From Verrucomicrobiota bacterium (GTDB lineage: Bacteria; Verrucomicrobiota; Verrucomicrobiia; Chthoniobacterales; UBA10450), in the NCBI GenBank assembly GCA_003219175.1, contig QHPU01000044.1:95365-159364 (forward strand): a stretch of DNA of 64,000 nt, given 5' to 3'. Under the pieces are notes generated by a model. The model had not been told where the DNA came from. It saw only the letters and a program-made list of their open reading frames with translations, and made no database searches. A program made the position numbers and the translations under genes. The stretch's first letter is position 1; each line of letters starts with the position of its first letter. This document shows positions 52,314 through 61,633 of the stretch, piece after piece.

Positions 52314-54176
52314 ATGAGTAAACTTGGAGCGGTAGTTGAAGCAGTAGAGAAGCACGGGCTGTTTGTACTCGAGCAGGTCAAGGGCGCGCGCAGCGATGAA
52401 AAATTTGCGCATGCAGTGACCGAGCGCTGGAACAAGATCAAAGCCGAAACACCAATTGCGAAAGCTCCAACTGGGTTGCCGTTGCCTCGCTTCGCGTTGC
52501 CCGAGATCGACGAGCCAGGCGAAATCGCGCGTTACCTTTTTGGCGAGGGTTTACCCGGCGAGTTTCCTTATTTAAATGGCGCGTATCGTGAAATGTATCT
52601 CGAGCCGTTGCGCGAAATCGAAACCGGCAGTTACGGAGTCCGAGCCGGACGGGCGGCAAAATCGCCGAACGGCTCAAGCGAGGCTGTAGCGGCGCGCGTG
52701 TCCCGCGCAAAAGCGCCGGAGCGGCCGCCTCTACAGGAAGAACCAACCCGACTGTTCTCCGGTCTCATGTTGGCCGAGGACACGAACAAGCGTTTCCATT
52801 TCTTGAGCGCGCATCAGCGCTCGAAACGTCTGAGCACGGCGTTCGACGGTCCGACCCTCTACGGAATCGATTCCGATGCCGATGGCGTTTTCGGAAAAAT
52901 CGGGGAAGGAGGCGTTGCGGTCGACACGGTCGAAGACATGGTGCGGCTCTACGACGGTTTTGAGCTCGGTGCGCCGAATTTTTCGGCATCAATGACAATC
53001 AGCGGGCCGGCACCAATCATCATGGCGATGTACATCGCGGCGGCGAAGCGTCGTTTCGGCCCAAAGGTGGTGCCAAATCTGCGCGGCACGATTCAGGCCG
53101 ACATTTTCAAAGAAGTTCAGGCGCAGAACGAAACTATTTTCCCGACCGAAGCGTCGCTCCGCTTTCTCTGCGACATGATCGAATGGACAACGGCGAACAT
53201 GCCGCGGTGGTATCCGGTCTCGATCAGCGGTTATCACATTGGTGAAGCGGGCGCGACGCCGGTGCAGCAGGCTGCCTACACCCTCTCGAATGGATTCGCC
53301 TACGCGGAAATGCTCACCGCCCGCGGCGTGCCGGTGGCTCAGTTCGCACCGCGACTTTCCTTCTTCCTCGATTGCGGGCTCGACGTTGAATACATCGCGC
53401 TCGCCCGGGTTTCGCGAAAGATTTGGGCCATCGGCATGCGCGACGTCTTTGGCGCGAATGCGCGCGGGCAAATGTTCAAGTTGCACACGCAAACGAGCGG
53501 GCGTTCGCTCATCGCGGCTGAATTCAAAAACAATCTCACCCGGACGGCAGCGGAATTGATGCTGGCCTACATGAATGGCACCAACTCGTGTCATTCCAAC
53601 AGCGCCGACGAACCGTTCACCACGCCGAGCGAAGAATGGATCCGGCTCGCCGCCCACGGACAGGCAATCCTGCTCGAAGAATCTGGAATCTTTAAGCACA
53701 CCATGAACATGTTGAGCGGCTCGCCTGGGATGAAAGCGGTCGAGCGCGCGGTTGAGAAAGCAATTCTCGATGAATTCCGCGAGATCGAGTCACTCGGCGG
53801 CGTGCTCGCCGCGGTGGAAAATCGATATCAACGCAGCCAAATCCAAAATGCCGCCCATCGTTACGAACAACAAATCTACGACGGGACTCGGCCGATTGTC
53901 GGATTGAATCGTTACCGCAATGGTGCCGATGAGATGCCCGAGATCGAGTTGGCGCGGACGCCGCGGGCGAAACAAAAGTTACAAGTCGAGCGCCTGAAGA
54001 AGTTCAAAAAGAAAAACGCGGAGAAATCGAAACGCGCGCTCGACAAGTTGGCCACGGTCGTTGAGCGAGGCGAAAATTGTTTTCCGGCGTTGCTGGAGGC
54101 GGTGGAAGTTTGTTCGCTTGGCCAAATCACCGGACGGTTGCAAGAGATTGTGGGGCGGTTCCGGCCAATGGTGTAA
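52314..54176 (+). CDS. Acyl-CoA mutase substrate subunit (IcmF-type, C-terminal half of a split IcmF)
   Basis: The 620-residue TIM-barrel mutase matches the C-terminal part of IcmF: PLPRFALPEIDEPGEIARYL, KRLSTAFDGPTLYG, SMTISGPAPIIMAMYIA, VSISGYHIGEAGATPVQQ, KLHTQTSGRSL and NSCHSNSADEP. At the site where methylmalonyl-CoA mutase has a carboxylate-binding Arg (VRNTYIF), this protein has Gln271 (AQNETIF), as isobutyryl-CoA mutases do. Methylmalonyl-CoA is therefore less likely. Residues about 104-141 are an insertion, largely encoded by a palindromic repeat. It has no B12 domain of its own; the preceding gene supplies it. Confidence 0.87.
   Translation: MSKLGAVVEAVEKHGLFVLEQVKGARSDEKFAHAVTERWNKIKAETPIAKAPTGLPLPRFALPEIDEPGEIARYLFGEGLPGEFPYLNGAYREMYLEPLREIETGSYGVRAGRAAKSPNGSSEAVAARVSRAKAPERPPLQEEPTRLFSGLMLAEDTNKRFHFLSAHQRSKRLSTAFDGPTLYGIDSDADGVFGKIGEGGVAVDTVEDMVRLYDGFELGAPNFSASMTISGPAPIIMAMYIAAAKRRFGPKVVPNLRGTIQADIFKEVQAQNETIFPTEASLRFLCDMIEWTTANMPRWYPVSISGYHIGEAGATPVQQAAYTLSNGFAYAEMLTARGVPVAQFAPRLSFFLDCGLDVEYIALARVSRKIWAIGMRDVFGANARGQMFKLHTQTSGRSLIAAEFKNNLTRTAAELMLAYMNGTNSCHSNSADEPFTTPSEEWIRLAAHGQAILLEESGIFKHTMNMLSGSPGMKAVERAVEKAILDEFREIESLGGVLAAVENRYQRSQIQNAAHRYEQQIYDGTRPIVGLNRYRNGADEMPEIELARTPRAKQKLQVERLKKFKKKNAEKSKRALDKLATVVERGENCFPALLEAVEVCSLGQITGRLQEIVGRFRPMV
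52684..52736. repeat. 53-bp CTGTAGC..CTACAG palindromic element inside the mutase gene
   Basis: CTGTAGCGGCGCGCGTGTCC at the left and GCGGCCGCCTCTACAG at the right are imperfect inverted arms sharing exact CTGTAG/CTACAG ends with the intergenic elements. In frame it encodes approximately AVAARVSRAKAPERPPLQ and contains no stop codon. The codons just before it (GSYGVRAGRAAKSP) also look extraneous. Confidence 0.75.
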
Positions 54177-54207
54177 GCGGGTTAGATCAAGTGCTTCGTG
54201 AACCAAT

Positions 54208-54274
54208 TTGGTAGGGCGAGAGTCCGTCGAGCCGCGAATCGCCGAACAGGCTCCGCAGAGCGTCGCCCTACCAA
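54208..54274. repeat. 67-bp element with perfect 12-bp ends TTGGTAGGGCGA
   Basis: TTGGTAGGGCGA and TCGCCCTACCAA are exact inverted ends; inner CGAGCCGCGAATCG and CTCCGCAGAG segments also pair. It lies between the mutase gene and a convergent small gene. Confidence 0.75.
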
Positions 54275-54289
54275 GCGGCTCGTGCAGCG

Positions 54290-54724
54290 CTACTTCTTCC
54301 CGGTCCGCTTCAGCTTCATGTTCTGGCGATAAAATGCGAGGCAGCTGGGATTGGCGACATGCACAGCTTTCATCGATACGACAATGTCGTCGCCGGCGAG
54401 ACTGATCGTGCCAGTCGCGGTATCATCGAAACTACCTTTCCAGGTGAACTGCGCGGTCTTGCCGTTGACCTTACCCGCTCCAGTGGCATCAGGGGGACCG
54501 CCGTGTCCATCGGAATAGGCGGCATCGAAGGCAATATCGAGGGCGGTGCCACTTTGATGAACGATGAACTCAAACACGCCCTGCCCGTTCAGAAATTTTT
54601 TGTCTACGAACTCGCCGTCAAACTTTGACGGTCCTGCCGTCAGCGCTGTTCCAATCGTTGCCAGTAGGATCACCGCAGATTTACCGAGCCCAACTTTGCA
54701 TAAAGAACCTCCCAGTTCATTCAC
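54290..54724 (-). CDS. Exported hypothetical protein
   Basis: With a GTG start at 54724 the product is about 144 residues. A hydrophobic segment (SAVILLATIGTALTAG) could be a signal, followed by a beta-rich domain (GEFVDKKFLNGQGVFEFIVH, DGHGGPPDATGAGKVNGKTA, TATGTISLAGDDIVVSMKAV). The alternating strands, and a conserved-looking C-terminus (ANPSCLAFYRQNMKLKR), suggest a small beta-barrel, but I recognise no family. A longer reading from 54787 would overlap the acyl-CoA dehydrogenase gene by 26 bp. Confidence 0.6.
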   Translation of the reverse strand: MNELGGSLCKVGLGKSAVILLATIGTALTAGPSKFDGEFVDKKFLNGQGVFEFIVHQSGTALDIAFDAAYSDGHGGPPDATGAGKVNGKTAQFTWKGSFDDTATGTISLAGDDIVVSMKAVHVANPSCLAFYRQNMKLKRTGKK

Positions 54725-54761
54725 AGCGGTTGAAGCCTTAAAAACGATGATTCTTTCTGGC

Positions 54762-55949
54762 TTAGATATTCGGCGGACGCGGTTCACGGTGCGCGAGCTT
54801 GAGTGGCTTGGCCTCTTTCAAAACATGCCGGGCGATAACGAGTCTTTGCACCTGCGAAGTTCCTTCACCAATTTCGCAAAGCTTGGCGTCCCGCAGGTAG
54901 CGTTCGATCGGCAAATCGCGGCTGTAGCCGTAACCGCCGTGAATCTGCATCGCCCGATCGCAAATTCTGACTGCCGATTCCGAGGCGAACAATTTCGCCA
55001 TGGCCGATTCTTTGGTCGTGTTCTTAGCCTGGTCCTGCAAATTCGCGGCGTGCATGGTTAATACTTCTGCGGCCTCCAATTCCATTGCGGAATCAACCAG
55101 CATCCATTGCACCGCCTGGAAATCGCCGATCGGATGACCGAATTGTTTACGTTCGTTGGCATAGGAATTCGCGCGATCAAAAGCCGCCTCCGCGATCCCG
55201 ACCGCCAGCGCAGCGATGCCAATGCGCCCCCGATCCAAAACTGAAAGCGCCTGTTCGCGCCCGCGCCCGCGCGGGCCCAGGAGTTCCGCTTTCGCCTTTT
55301 CAAAACGCAATTCGGCGGTGTCGCTGGCCCGCATGCCATAAGTGTGAATTTTGCGGACCGGCCTCACCTGATCTTTCATCATAATGAAAGCGCTGATTTC
55401 GTTCTTGCCCGTTTCGGTCTTTCCGGTCGTTGCCATCACCACTAGCAACTCGGCGGTGCGTCCGCTGGTGATGAATTTCTTCAGTCCATTAATCTGCCAG
55501 TGATCGCCATTTTCCTGGCCGCGCGTTTCGATTCCGCCGGTGTCACTGCCGGCGTTGGGCTCGGTCAAGGCCCAGGCGCCCAGCCATTCGCCACTTGTCA
55601 GTTTGGGCAAATACTTTTGCTTTTGCTCCGGGGTGCCGAATTGGTTGATCTGCCCAACAGCTAACGAGTTGTGGGCGGCGATATCCATCGACAACGCGGC
55701 GAAAACTTTTCCCAGCTCTTTGATGGCAAAGGCAGCAGTCACATAGCTCAAACCGCGACCGCCAAATTCCTTCGGCGCGATCATTCCCATCAATCCGATT
55801 TTTCCCGCTTGGATAAAGATTTCGCGGGGCAGTTTCTCGTCGTGATCCCATTCGTCGGCGAAAGGTGCCACTTCCTTCTGCGCAAATTCTTCAACTGATT
55901 TCAGAAAGGCGCGGGATGCCTCATCGAGCGGATGTTCCAATGTTATCAT
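54762..55949 (-). CDS. Acyl-CoA dehydrogenase (short/branched-chain type)
   Basis: The 395-residue flavoprotein has ALTEPNAGSDTGGIETRGQE, FITSGRTAELLVVMAT, the FAD site RIGIAALAVGIAEAAFDRAN, QIHGGYGYSRDLPIERYLRD, and the catalytic Glu in LCEIGEGTSQVQRLVIARHV. The Glu position is that of butyryl/isobutyryl-type dehydrogenases. With the IcmF-like mutase and CoA transferase nearby it would oxidise butyryl-, isobutyryl- or similar CoA esters. It is divergent from the MFS gene 163 bp away. Confidence 0.88.
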   Translation of the reverse strand: MITLEHPLDEASRAFLKSVEEFAQKEVAPFADEWDHDEKLPREIFIQAGKIGLMGMIAPKEFGGRGLSYVTAAFAIKELGKVFAALSMDIAAHNSLAVGQINQFGTPEQKQKYLPKLTSGEWLGAWALTEPNAGSDTGGIETRGQENGDHWQINGLKKFITSGRTAELLVVMATTGKTETGKNEISAFIMMKDQVRPVRKIHTYGMRASDTAELRFEKAKAELLGPRGRGREQALSVLDRGRIGIAALAVGIAEAAFDRANSYANERKQFGHPIGDFQAVQWMLVDSAMELEAAEVLTMHAANLQDQAKNTTKESAMAKLFASESAVRICDRAMQIHGGYGYSRDLPIERYLRDAKLCEIGEGTSQVQRLVIARHVLKEAKPLKLAHREPRPPNI

Positions 55950-56112
55950 AATGTAATCGCTTTAAATCCTGCCCGTTTTTCTTGGTCGCGTCGATGGCAG
56001 ACTGCGTTCCGATGCTCTGGCGTCGCGAACATTTCGCGACAGGATTCGAATTGTGAGCGGGACGTGCCGCGTTATCCTGCGGCGGTCGGGGCACTGAGGC
56101 CCCTCCCACATT

Positions 56113-57399
56113 GTGACTTCTCTGGAAATAGACGCTGGAGCAAGTGCGCGAACTCGAATCGCGTGGCGGCTCCTGCCCTTTTTGTTCCTACTTTACATCG
56201 CCAACTATCTCGATCGCACCAACATCGCCTACGCCACGCTTGGGATGAAGGGCGAGTTGGGACTAAACGATTCCGTTTTCGGCACGGCGAGTGGGATCTT
56301 CTTCATCGGTTATATTGCGCTGCAAGTTCCAGGCGCGCTTTTGGTGGAACGCTGGAGTGCGCGGCGTCTTCTGGCGCTTACATTGATCACTTGGGGCACA
56401 CTCACTGGTTTGACTGCGTTCGTGCGAACGCCATTCCAGCTCAATGGCGCCCGGTTTTTGTTAGGTGCCGCTGAGGCTGGGTTTTTTCCGGGCGTGATCG
56501 TTTATCTCTCGCATTGGTTCATCAAAGAGGACCGCGCGAAAGCGGTTGCGCGTTTTATGTCGGCCATTCCGATCGGTTTCATTATCGGCGGACCAGTCGC
56601 AGGCGCGATTCTCGGCGTGCGTTGGCTCGGTATTACTGGCTGGCGCTGGCTGTTTCTGCTCGAAGGAATTCCGGCAGTGATTTTTGGAATCGCCACGCTG
56701 TTTGTGTTACCGGACCGACCTCGTGACGCGACCTGGCTGCGCGCCGACGAACGCGATTGGATCAAGAACCGTCTTGCTGACGAGCGCGCTGCGAAGTCGA
56801 CCGCTGACCAGCCGAGAATGAAGCTGATCCTGCGTCATCTTCTAATCGTGGTAATACTCACCCTCGGCTTGTTTTTCACCTACAGCGGCGGCTACGCCTT
56901 CTGGTTTTTCGAACCGACCATGCTGCAACGGCTCACGGGTTGGAGCGTGCAGCGCGTGAGTTGGATGAGCCCGATCGTTTTTGGCGCGGGGTTGGCCGGA
57001 ATGCTTTTTTTTGGCTGGAGCTCGGATCGAATGCGCGAACGACGGTGGCATTTTGCGATCCCGCAATTGACGGCTGCACTCGCGCTGGGGGCGTGGTTTT
57101 TCTTGCCGCACTCCAACGTCATGCTGGTGGTAATCTTCTCGCTCGTCGGCTTCGGGACGATTGCTTATCTGCCATCGTTTTGGGCGCTGCCGTCCGCTTT
57201 TCTATCGGCGTCAGCGGCGGCCGCAGCAGTCGGATTCATCAACTGCTTCGCCAGCATCGGCGGATATTTTGGGCCGAAGATTTTTGGAAAACTGAGTCAG
57301 GGCACCGGCTCTTTCAATACTGGCTTTGCGGTCATGATCGGATGTTGGGTCATCGCATCGTTGCTGGTTCTGGTGTGTCCGCGCGAGCGAAACGCGTGA
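56113..57399 (+). CDS. MFS transporter (anion:cation symporter type)
   Basis: The 428-residue protein has 12 predicted helices. It shows the MFS loop pattern typical of the ACS subfamily: LYIANYLDRTNIAYA, GTASGIFFIGYIALQVPGAL, GAAEAGFFPGVIVYLSHWF, and REDRAKAVARF-like sequence. Relatives import organic acids such as tartrate, glucarate or phthalate. The start is a GTG; no ATG fits. The stop overlaps the start of the CHY zinc-finger gene. Import of an organic acid would suit the catabolic setting. Confidence 0.85.
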   Translation: MTSLEIDAGASARTRIAWRLLPFLFLLYIANYLDRTNIAYATLGMKGELGLNDSVFGTASGIFFIGYIALQVPGALLVERWSARRLLALTLITWGTLTGLTAFVRTPFQLNGARFLLGAAEAGFFPGVIVYLSHWFIKEDRAKAVARFMSAIPIGFIIGGPVAGAILGVRWLGITGWRWLFLLEGIPAVIFGIATLFVLPDRPRDATWLRADERDWIKNRLADERAAKSTADQPRMKLILRHLLIVVILTLGLFFTYSGGYAFWFFEPTMLQRLTGWSVQRVSWMSPIVFGAGLAGMLFFGWSSDRMRERRWHFAIPQLTAALALGAWFFLPHSNVMLVVIFSLVGFGTIAYLPSFWALPSAFLSASAAAAAVGFINCFASIGGYFGPKIFGKLSQGTGSFNTGFAVMIGCWVIASLLVLVCPRERNA

Positions 57400-57725
57400 A
57401 AATTCACGGCGTCGAAGTCAAGGGCGTCGATGTCGATCTCGAAACGCGCTGCGCGCATCATCACCTGCCTAACGACATCATCGCGATCAAGTTTGCCTGC
57501 TGCGGCAAATGGTTTCCATGCCATCAATGTCACGCCGAATGCGCAGATCACACCGTATCGCTCTGGTCCCGAGAGCAGTTTCATGAGCGGGCCGTTTTAT
57601 GCGGTGCGTGCGGCTATCAGCTCATGATTCGCGAATATCTCGACTCCGGATCAGTTTGTCCGTGTTGCAATCGGCAATTCAACCCCGGCTGCGCCAGGCA
57701 TCATCACTTCTATTTCGCGACTTAA
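57396..57725 (+). CDS. CHY zinc-finger protein
   Basis: Starting at GTG 57396, which overlaps the MFS stop, the 109-residue product is a CHY zinc finger. It has [33 protein letters not shown], a middle [16 protein letters not shown], then [20 protein letters not shown]. The many Cys and His would bind three zinc ions. Bacterial stand-alone CHY proteins have no settled function. The upstream part of this long frame (from 56940) is antisense or shifted MFS sequence and not coding. Its end overlaps the convergent CoA-transferase by 4 bp. Confidence 0.85.
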   Translation: MKIHGVEVKGVDVDLETRCAHHHLPNDIIAIKFACCGKWFPCHQCHAECADHTVSLWSREQFHERAVLCGACGYQLMIREYLDSGSVCPCCNRQFNPGCARHHHFYFAT

Positions 57726-59083
57726 CGCTTCAACGCGACTTCGAACGGGGCTTCCGTTTTCGCGCGCACTTCGTCAACGGCATGATCAGGCTGCAATTCG
57801 ATCAGCACAAGACCGCCGCGGTCGCCTTTCTTCACTTCGAACACGCAGAGTTCGGTGATGATAAGATCGACCACTCCTTTCCCGGTGATCGGCAATGTGC
57901 ATTGCTTGAGAATCTTCGGCTTGCCGTCCTTCGAGGTGTGTTCCATCACGACGACGACGCGCTTCACTCCGGCGACCAGATCCATCGCGCCTCCGGGGCC
58001 TTTGACCATCTTCCCGGGAATCGTCCAGTTTGCGATGTCGCCGTTGTCCGCGACTTCGAACGCTCCGAGGATCGCGAGATCAATATGACCGCCGCGAATC
58101 TGCGCAAACGAATCCGCGCTAGAGAAAAAGGCCGAGCCCGGTCGTGTCGTGATCGTTTGTTTGCCGGCGTTGATGAGATCGGGATCTTCTTCGCCGGGTT
58201 TTGGAAATGGGCCGATGCCTAACAAGCCATTCTCGGATTGCAGCGTTACGTGCATTCCTTTGGGGATGTAGTTGGCGACCAGCGTCGGAATCCCGATGCC
58301 GAGATTGACATAGTAACCTTCGTGCAATTCCCGTGCAGCGCGTTTTGCGAGCAAGTCACGCACGGTCGATCCGGCTTTTGCCACGGCCGCGCCTTGCACA
58401 GTGCGAAACTCGATGCGCTTCTCGTAGTTTGTGCCCTGGACAATTCGATCGATATAAATACCCGGCGTGTGGATTTGATCGGGATCGAGCTCGCCGATCT
58501 CCACCAACTCCTCGACTTCGGCGACGCAAATTTTACTGCAAGTCGCGATCATGGGATTAAAATTCCGTGAAGTTTTTCGGTAAATCAGATTGCCCGATTT
58601 ATCGCCCTTCCACGCTTTGACTAACGAGACTTCGGCGGTAATGCCAGGCTCGAGCACATATTCGCAATCGCCAAACATTTTCGTTTCTTTCTTCTCGGTG
58701 AGCAGCGTTCCGAAACCGGTGCGGGTATAAAAGCCGGGAATACCGGCGCCGCCCGCTCGCAACCGTTCCGCTAACGTTCCTTGCGGGATCAGTTCGAGTT
58801 CGAGCTCGCCGCTCAAGACCTGGCGCTCGAACTCCTTGTTCTCGCCCACATAGGAGGCCATGACTTTTTTCACCTGACGCGCCGGTAGTAAAACGCCCAT
58901 TCCGAACCCGTCCACGCCGGCATTGTTTCCGACGATGGTCAGGCCTTTCACCCCGCTGTTGTGCAAGGCCGCGATGAGATTCTCCGGTATGCCGCACAAT
59001 CCGAACCCGCCTGCGGCGATCGTCATATTGTCGTGAAGCAGGCCATCAAGCGCAGCTTTGGCGTTGGGAAAGACTTTGCTCAT
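57722..59083 (-). CDS. Succinyl-CoA:3-ketoacid CoA-transferase, fused A and B subunits
   Basis: The 453-residue protein holds both halves of a family I CoA transferase. Residues 1-230 are subunit A ([50 protein letters not shown]). Residues about 245-453 are subunit B ([19 protein letters not shown], catalytic Glu in [32 protein letters not shown]). Most bacteria encode A and B as two genes; the fused order is that of mitochondrial SCOT. It would activate acetoacetate or a related 3-ketoacid. Confidence 0.9.
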   Translation of the reverse strand: MSKVFPNAKAALDGLLHDNMTIAAGGFGLCGIPENLIAALHNSGVKGLTIVGNNAGVDGFGMGVLLPARQVKKVMASYVGENKEFERQVLSGELELELIPQGTLAERLRAGGAGIPGFYTRTGFGTLLTEKKETKMFGDCEYVLEPGITAEVSLVKAWKGDKSGNLIYRKTSRNFNPMIATCSKICVAEVEELVEIGELDPDQIHTPGIYIDRIVQGTNYEKRIEFRTVQGAAVAKAGSTVRDLLAKRAARELHEGYYVNLGIGIPTLVANYIPKGMHVTLQSENGLLGIGPFPKPGEEDPDLINAGKQTITTRPGSAFFSSADSFAQIRGGHIDLAILGAFEVADNGDIANWTIPGKMVKGPGGAMDLVAGVKRVVVVMEHTSKDGKPKILKQCTLPITGKGVVDLIITELCVFEVKKGDRGGLVLIELQPDHAVDEVRAKTEAPFEVALKR

Positions 59084-59174
59084 GTGGGCCGAAGTCTAAC
59101 CACACATTGCATGAATGCACATGAAGGAAGTTGCCGCATCGCTTGATGTCGTCACATTGCAGGTTCCATCTCTT

Positions 59175-60566
59175 ATGACCAAATCACTGGCCCATCAGTT
59201 TGCCGAATACGCCTGTGCCCTTCGCTTCGAAGATTTGTCACGGGACACCGTGCACGAAGTGAAACGGCGAATCATTGATTCGATCGGCTGCGCGCTGGGC
59301 GCATGGAACGAAGAACCGTGCCGGATCGCGCGCGAGGTGGCGTCCGAATTTTCCGCCAAGCATGGCGCGACCATTATTGGGACCCATCATCAGGCGCCAC
59401 CCGATTGGGCGGCATTCGCAACTGGATGTTGCATTCGATATTTCGATTACAACGACACTTATCTTTCAAAGGAGCCGGCGCATCCGAGCGACAACATTTC
59501 CGCGGTACTGGCGGTGGCAGAGAGCGTGGGCGCGAGCGGACGCGATGCCATGACGGCGATTGCGCTCGCCTATGAAGTGCAATGTCGCTTGTGTGACGCG
59601 GCCAGCATCCGTGCGCGGGGTTGGGATCATCCGACCTACGGGTCGTTCTCGACCGCGCTAGCAGCGGCGATGTTGATGGAGCTCGATCCGGAAAAAACGC
59701 GGCACGCGGTTAACATCGCGGGTGTCGCGGGAATGGGAATGCGGCAATCGCGTGTGGGTGAACTTTCCCATTGGAAGGGCGTAGCTTTTGCGCACGCGGC
59801 GCGGCACGGGGTTTACTCCGCACTGCTCGCTCGTGCGGGAATGACCGGGCCGGCTCCGATTTTCGAAGGACAAATGGGTTTTGAAAAAGAACTCGGTGTT
59901 TCACTCGGGAATGTGGGCGAAAAATTTGCCGTGCCGTTCGTGGAAAATCCGCAGGGACCGGCCTCCATGATTTTGAACACCAGCATCAAATATTGGCCGG
60001 CGGAATATCACAGCCAGAGCGCGATCGAAGCGGCGCTCTTTTTACGCGAACAGATCGACGATCCTTCTCAGATTGCATCGGTTCACATCGAGTCACACGA
60101 TGCATCAGTCGATATCATCGGGAGCGAGCCGGAAAAATGGAAACCGGAAACGCGCGAGACGGCCGATCACAGTTTGCCGTATATCACCGCGATCGCATTG
60201 ATCGACGGCGACGTAACGGACCGGCAATTTGAACCTGAGCGATTCACCGACCCTGCGATCTGGAAGTTTTTGGAACACGTGAAAGTCACCCGCAATGCCG
60301 AACTCAGCGCGCTTTATGCGGTCGCGGTGGCGAACATCGTCCACGTGACGCTGAAAGATGGGAAAACCCTGACAAAGCGAGTCGATTATCCGTTAGGTAA
60401 CGCGAAGAATCCGGTCTCGGACGGGGAGCTCGAAAGAAAATTCCTGCGGCTGGTCGAGCCCGCGCTGGGACGAGATCATTGCGCCAAAATTTTGGACCAT
60501 GCCTGGTCGCTCGATCAGGAGAAGGGCGTACATCATTTGATGAAGCTATTGCGAATGCCGCGATGA
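59175..60566 (+). CDS. prpD: MmgE/PrpD family protein (2-methylcitrate dehydratase)
   Basis: PrpD dehydrates 2-methylcitrate in propionate catabolism. From ATG 59175 the 463-residue product shows TVHEVKRRIIDSIGCALGAW, YNDTYLSKEPAHPSDNISAV with His/Asp of the active site, GWDHPTYGSFSTALAAAMLM and VGELSHWKGVAFAHAARHGV. It has the C-terminal lid domain near 280-460. An ATG at 59115 would add 20 residues without support. Location beside prpB and a citrate-synthase-family gene supports the methylcitrate role. It lies back to back with the CoA transferase. Confidence 0.85.
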   Translation: MTKSLAHQFAEYACALRFEDLSRDTVHEVKRRIIDSIGCALGAWNEEPCRIAREVASEFSAKHGATIIGTHHQAPPDWAAFATGCCIRYFDYNDTYLSKEPAHPSDNISAVLAVAESVGASGRDAMTAIALAYEVQCRLCDAASIRARGWDHPTYGSFSTALAAAMLMELDPEKTRHAVNIAGVAGMGMRQSRVGELSHWKGVAFAHAARHGVYSALLARAGMTGPAPIFEGQMGFEKELGVSLGNVGEKFAVPFVENPQGPASMILNTSIKYWPAEYHSQSAIEAALFLREQIDDPSQIASVHIESHDASVDIIGSEPEKWKPETRETADHSLPYITAIALIDGDVTDRQFEPERFTDPAIWKFLEHVKVTRNAELSALYAVAVANIVHVTLKDGKTLTKRVDYPLGNAKNPVSDGELERKFLRLVEPALGRDHCAKILDHAWSLDQEKGVHHLMKLLRMPR

Positions 60567-60577
60567 AAAAGACGACC

Positions 60578-60674
60578 GGTAGGGGCGGTTCACCGAACCG
60601 CCCGGCTGAGTGTCCAGTTGCACTAGCCGCGCAGGATTTCCCTAGTTGGGCGATTGAGGTCAATCGCCCCTACC
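60578..60674. repeat. 97-bp element with GGTAGGGGCG/CGCCCCTACC ends
   Basis: Perfect 10-bp inverted ends enclose GGGCGGTTCACCGAACCGCC (a tight hairpin) and TGGGCGATTGAGGTCAATCG then CCC. It fills the prpD-prpB gap and ends 7 bases before the prpB start codon, so any ribosome site for prpB lies in or next to it. Confidence 0.8.
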
Positions 60675-60681
60675 TTTCGCA

Positions 60682-61548
60682 ATGAAAACGAGAGCAGCGC
60701 GATTGCGTGCATTGATCGCCAAAGATTGCGTGGCTATGCCCGGCGCGCCGAATGCGTCGATTGCGCGGCAGATCGAGCGGGCCGGATTCGATGCCGTTTA
60801 CACTAGCGGTGCAGGGCTGGCGAATTGCACCGCAGGCTTGCCGGATATTGGGCTACTGACATTGAGTGAAGTCGTTTTGCTCGCGGGCCTAATTGCGAAG
60901 GCGGTCAAAATACCGGCGATTGTGGACGCCGATACCGGATTTGGCGGCGCCGAAAATGCAGCGCGCACGATTTGTGAGTTGGAAGCTGCTGGCCTGGCTG
61001 GTTGTCACCTGGAAGACCAGGAATTTCCCAAGCGTTGCGGACATCTCGCGGGCAAATCGCTGATCGCGTCGGCTGACATGGAGGAAAAAATCAAGGCCGC
61101 TGTCAGCGCGAGACGCGATCCGAATTTTTTGGTGATTGCTCGAACCGACGCGCGGGCAATTGAAGATTTCGCCGGCGCGGTTAAGCGCGCGCGGGCTTAT
61201 GTTGCGGCGGGGGCTGATGCGATTTTTCCGGAAGCGTTGCAAACGAAAGAGGAATTTTGCGAATTCGCCAGAGCGATCGACGTCCCGCTACTGGCGAACA
61301 TGACCGAATTTGGAAAATCGCCTTTGCTTCCATTCGAGGAATTGCGCGACCTGGGTTATCGGATGGTCATCTTCCCGCAGAGCGCATTTCGTGTTTCCAT
61401 GAAAGCCACAGGAGAATTTTTGCGCGATTTGAAAAGGCGTTCGAGCCAGGCGGATTGGCTGGAGAAAATGCAGACGCGGGCTGAGCTTTACGAGTTACTC
61501 GACTACGATCCAGCAAGGGATTCCTGGGAAGGGTATCGCGCGGTATGA
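60682..61548 (+). CDS. prpB: 2-methylisocitrate lyase
   Basis: PrpB splits 2-methylisocitrate into pyruvate and succinate. The 288-residue PEP-mutase/isocitrate-lyase-fold protein shows MPGAPNASIARQIERAGFDA, VDADTGFGGAENAARTI with Mg ligands, and HLEDQEFPKRCGHLAGKSL with the catalytic Cys of KRCGH. VIARTDARA and ANMTEFGKSPLL follow. The length is typical. It is between prpD and the citrate-synthase-family gene on the same strand. Confidence 0.92.
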   Translation: MKTRAARLRALIAKDCVAMPGAPNASIARQIERAGFDAVYTSGAGLANCTAGLPDIGLLTLSEVVLLAGLIAKAVKIPAIVDADTGFGGAENAARTICELEAAGLAGCHLEDQEFPKRCGHLAGKSLIASADMEEKIKAAVSARRDPNFLVIARTDARAIEDFAGAVKRARAYVAAGADAIFPEALQTKEEFCEFARAIDVPLLANMTEFGKSPLLPFEELRDLGYRMVIFPQSAFRVSMKATGEFLRDLKRRSSQADWLEKMQTRAELYELLDYDPARDSWEGYRAV

Positions 61549-61633
61549 CAAGTTTGAGAATGATTCCCTTTGTGTAAACTTAATAGACACAGCGTTGGGG
61601 AGTTATTGAGGGCGCAAAATCACGAGAAAAACG

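Noticed and set aside
52314..54176. Naming the mutase methylmalonyl-CoA mutase
   Set aside because: Gln271 replaces the carboxylate-binding Arg, and the B12-GTPase partner has IcmF order, so an isobutyryl-type substrate is more likely.
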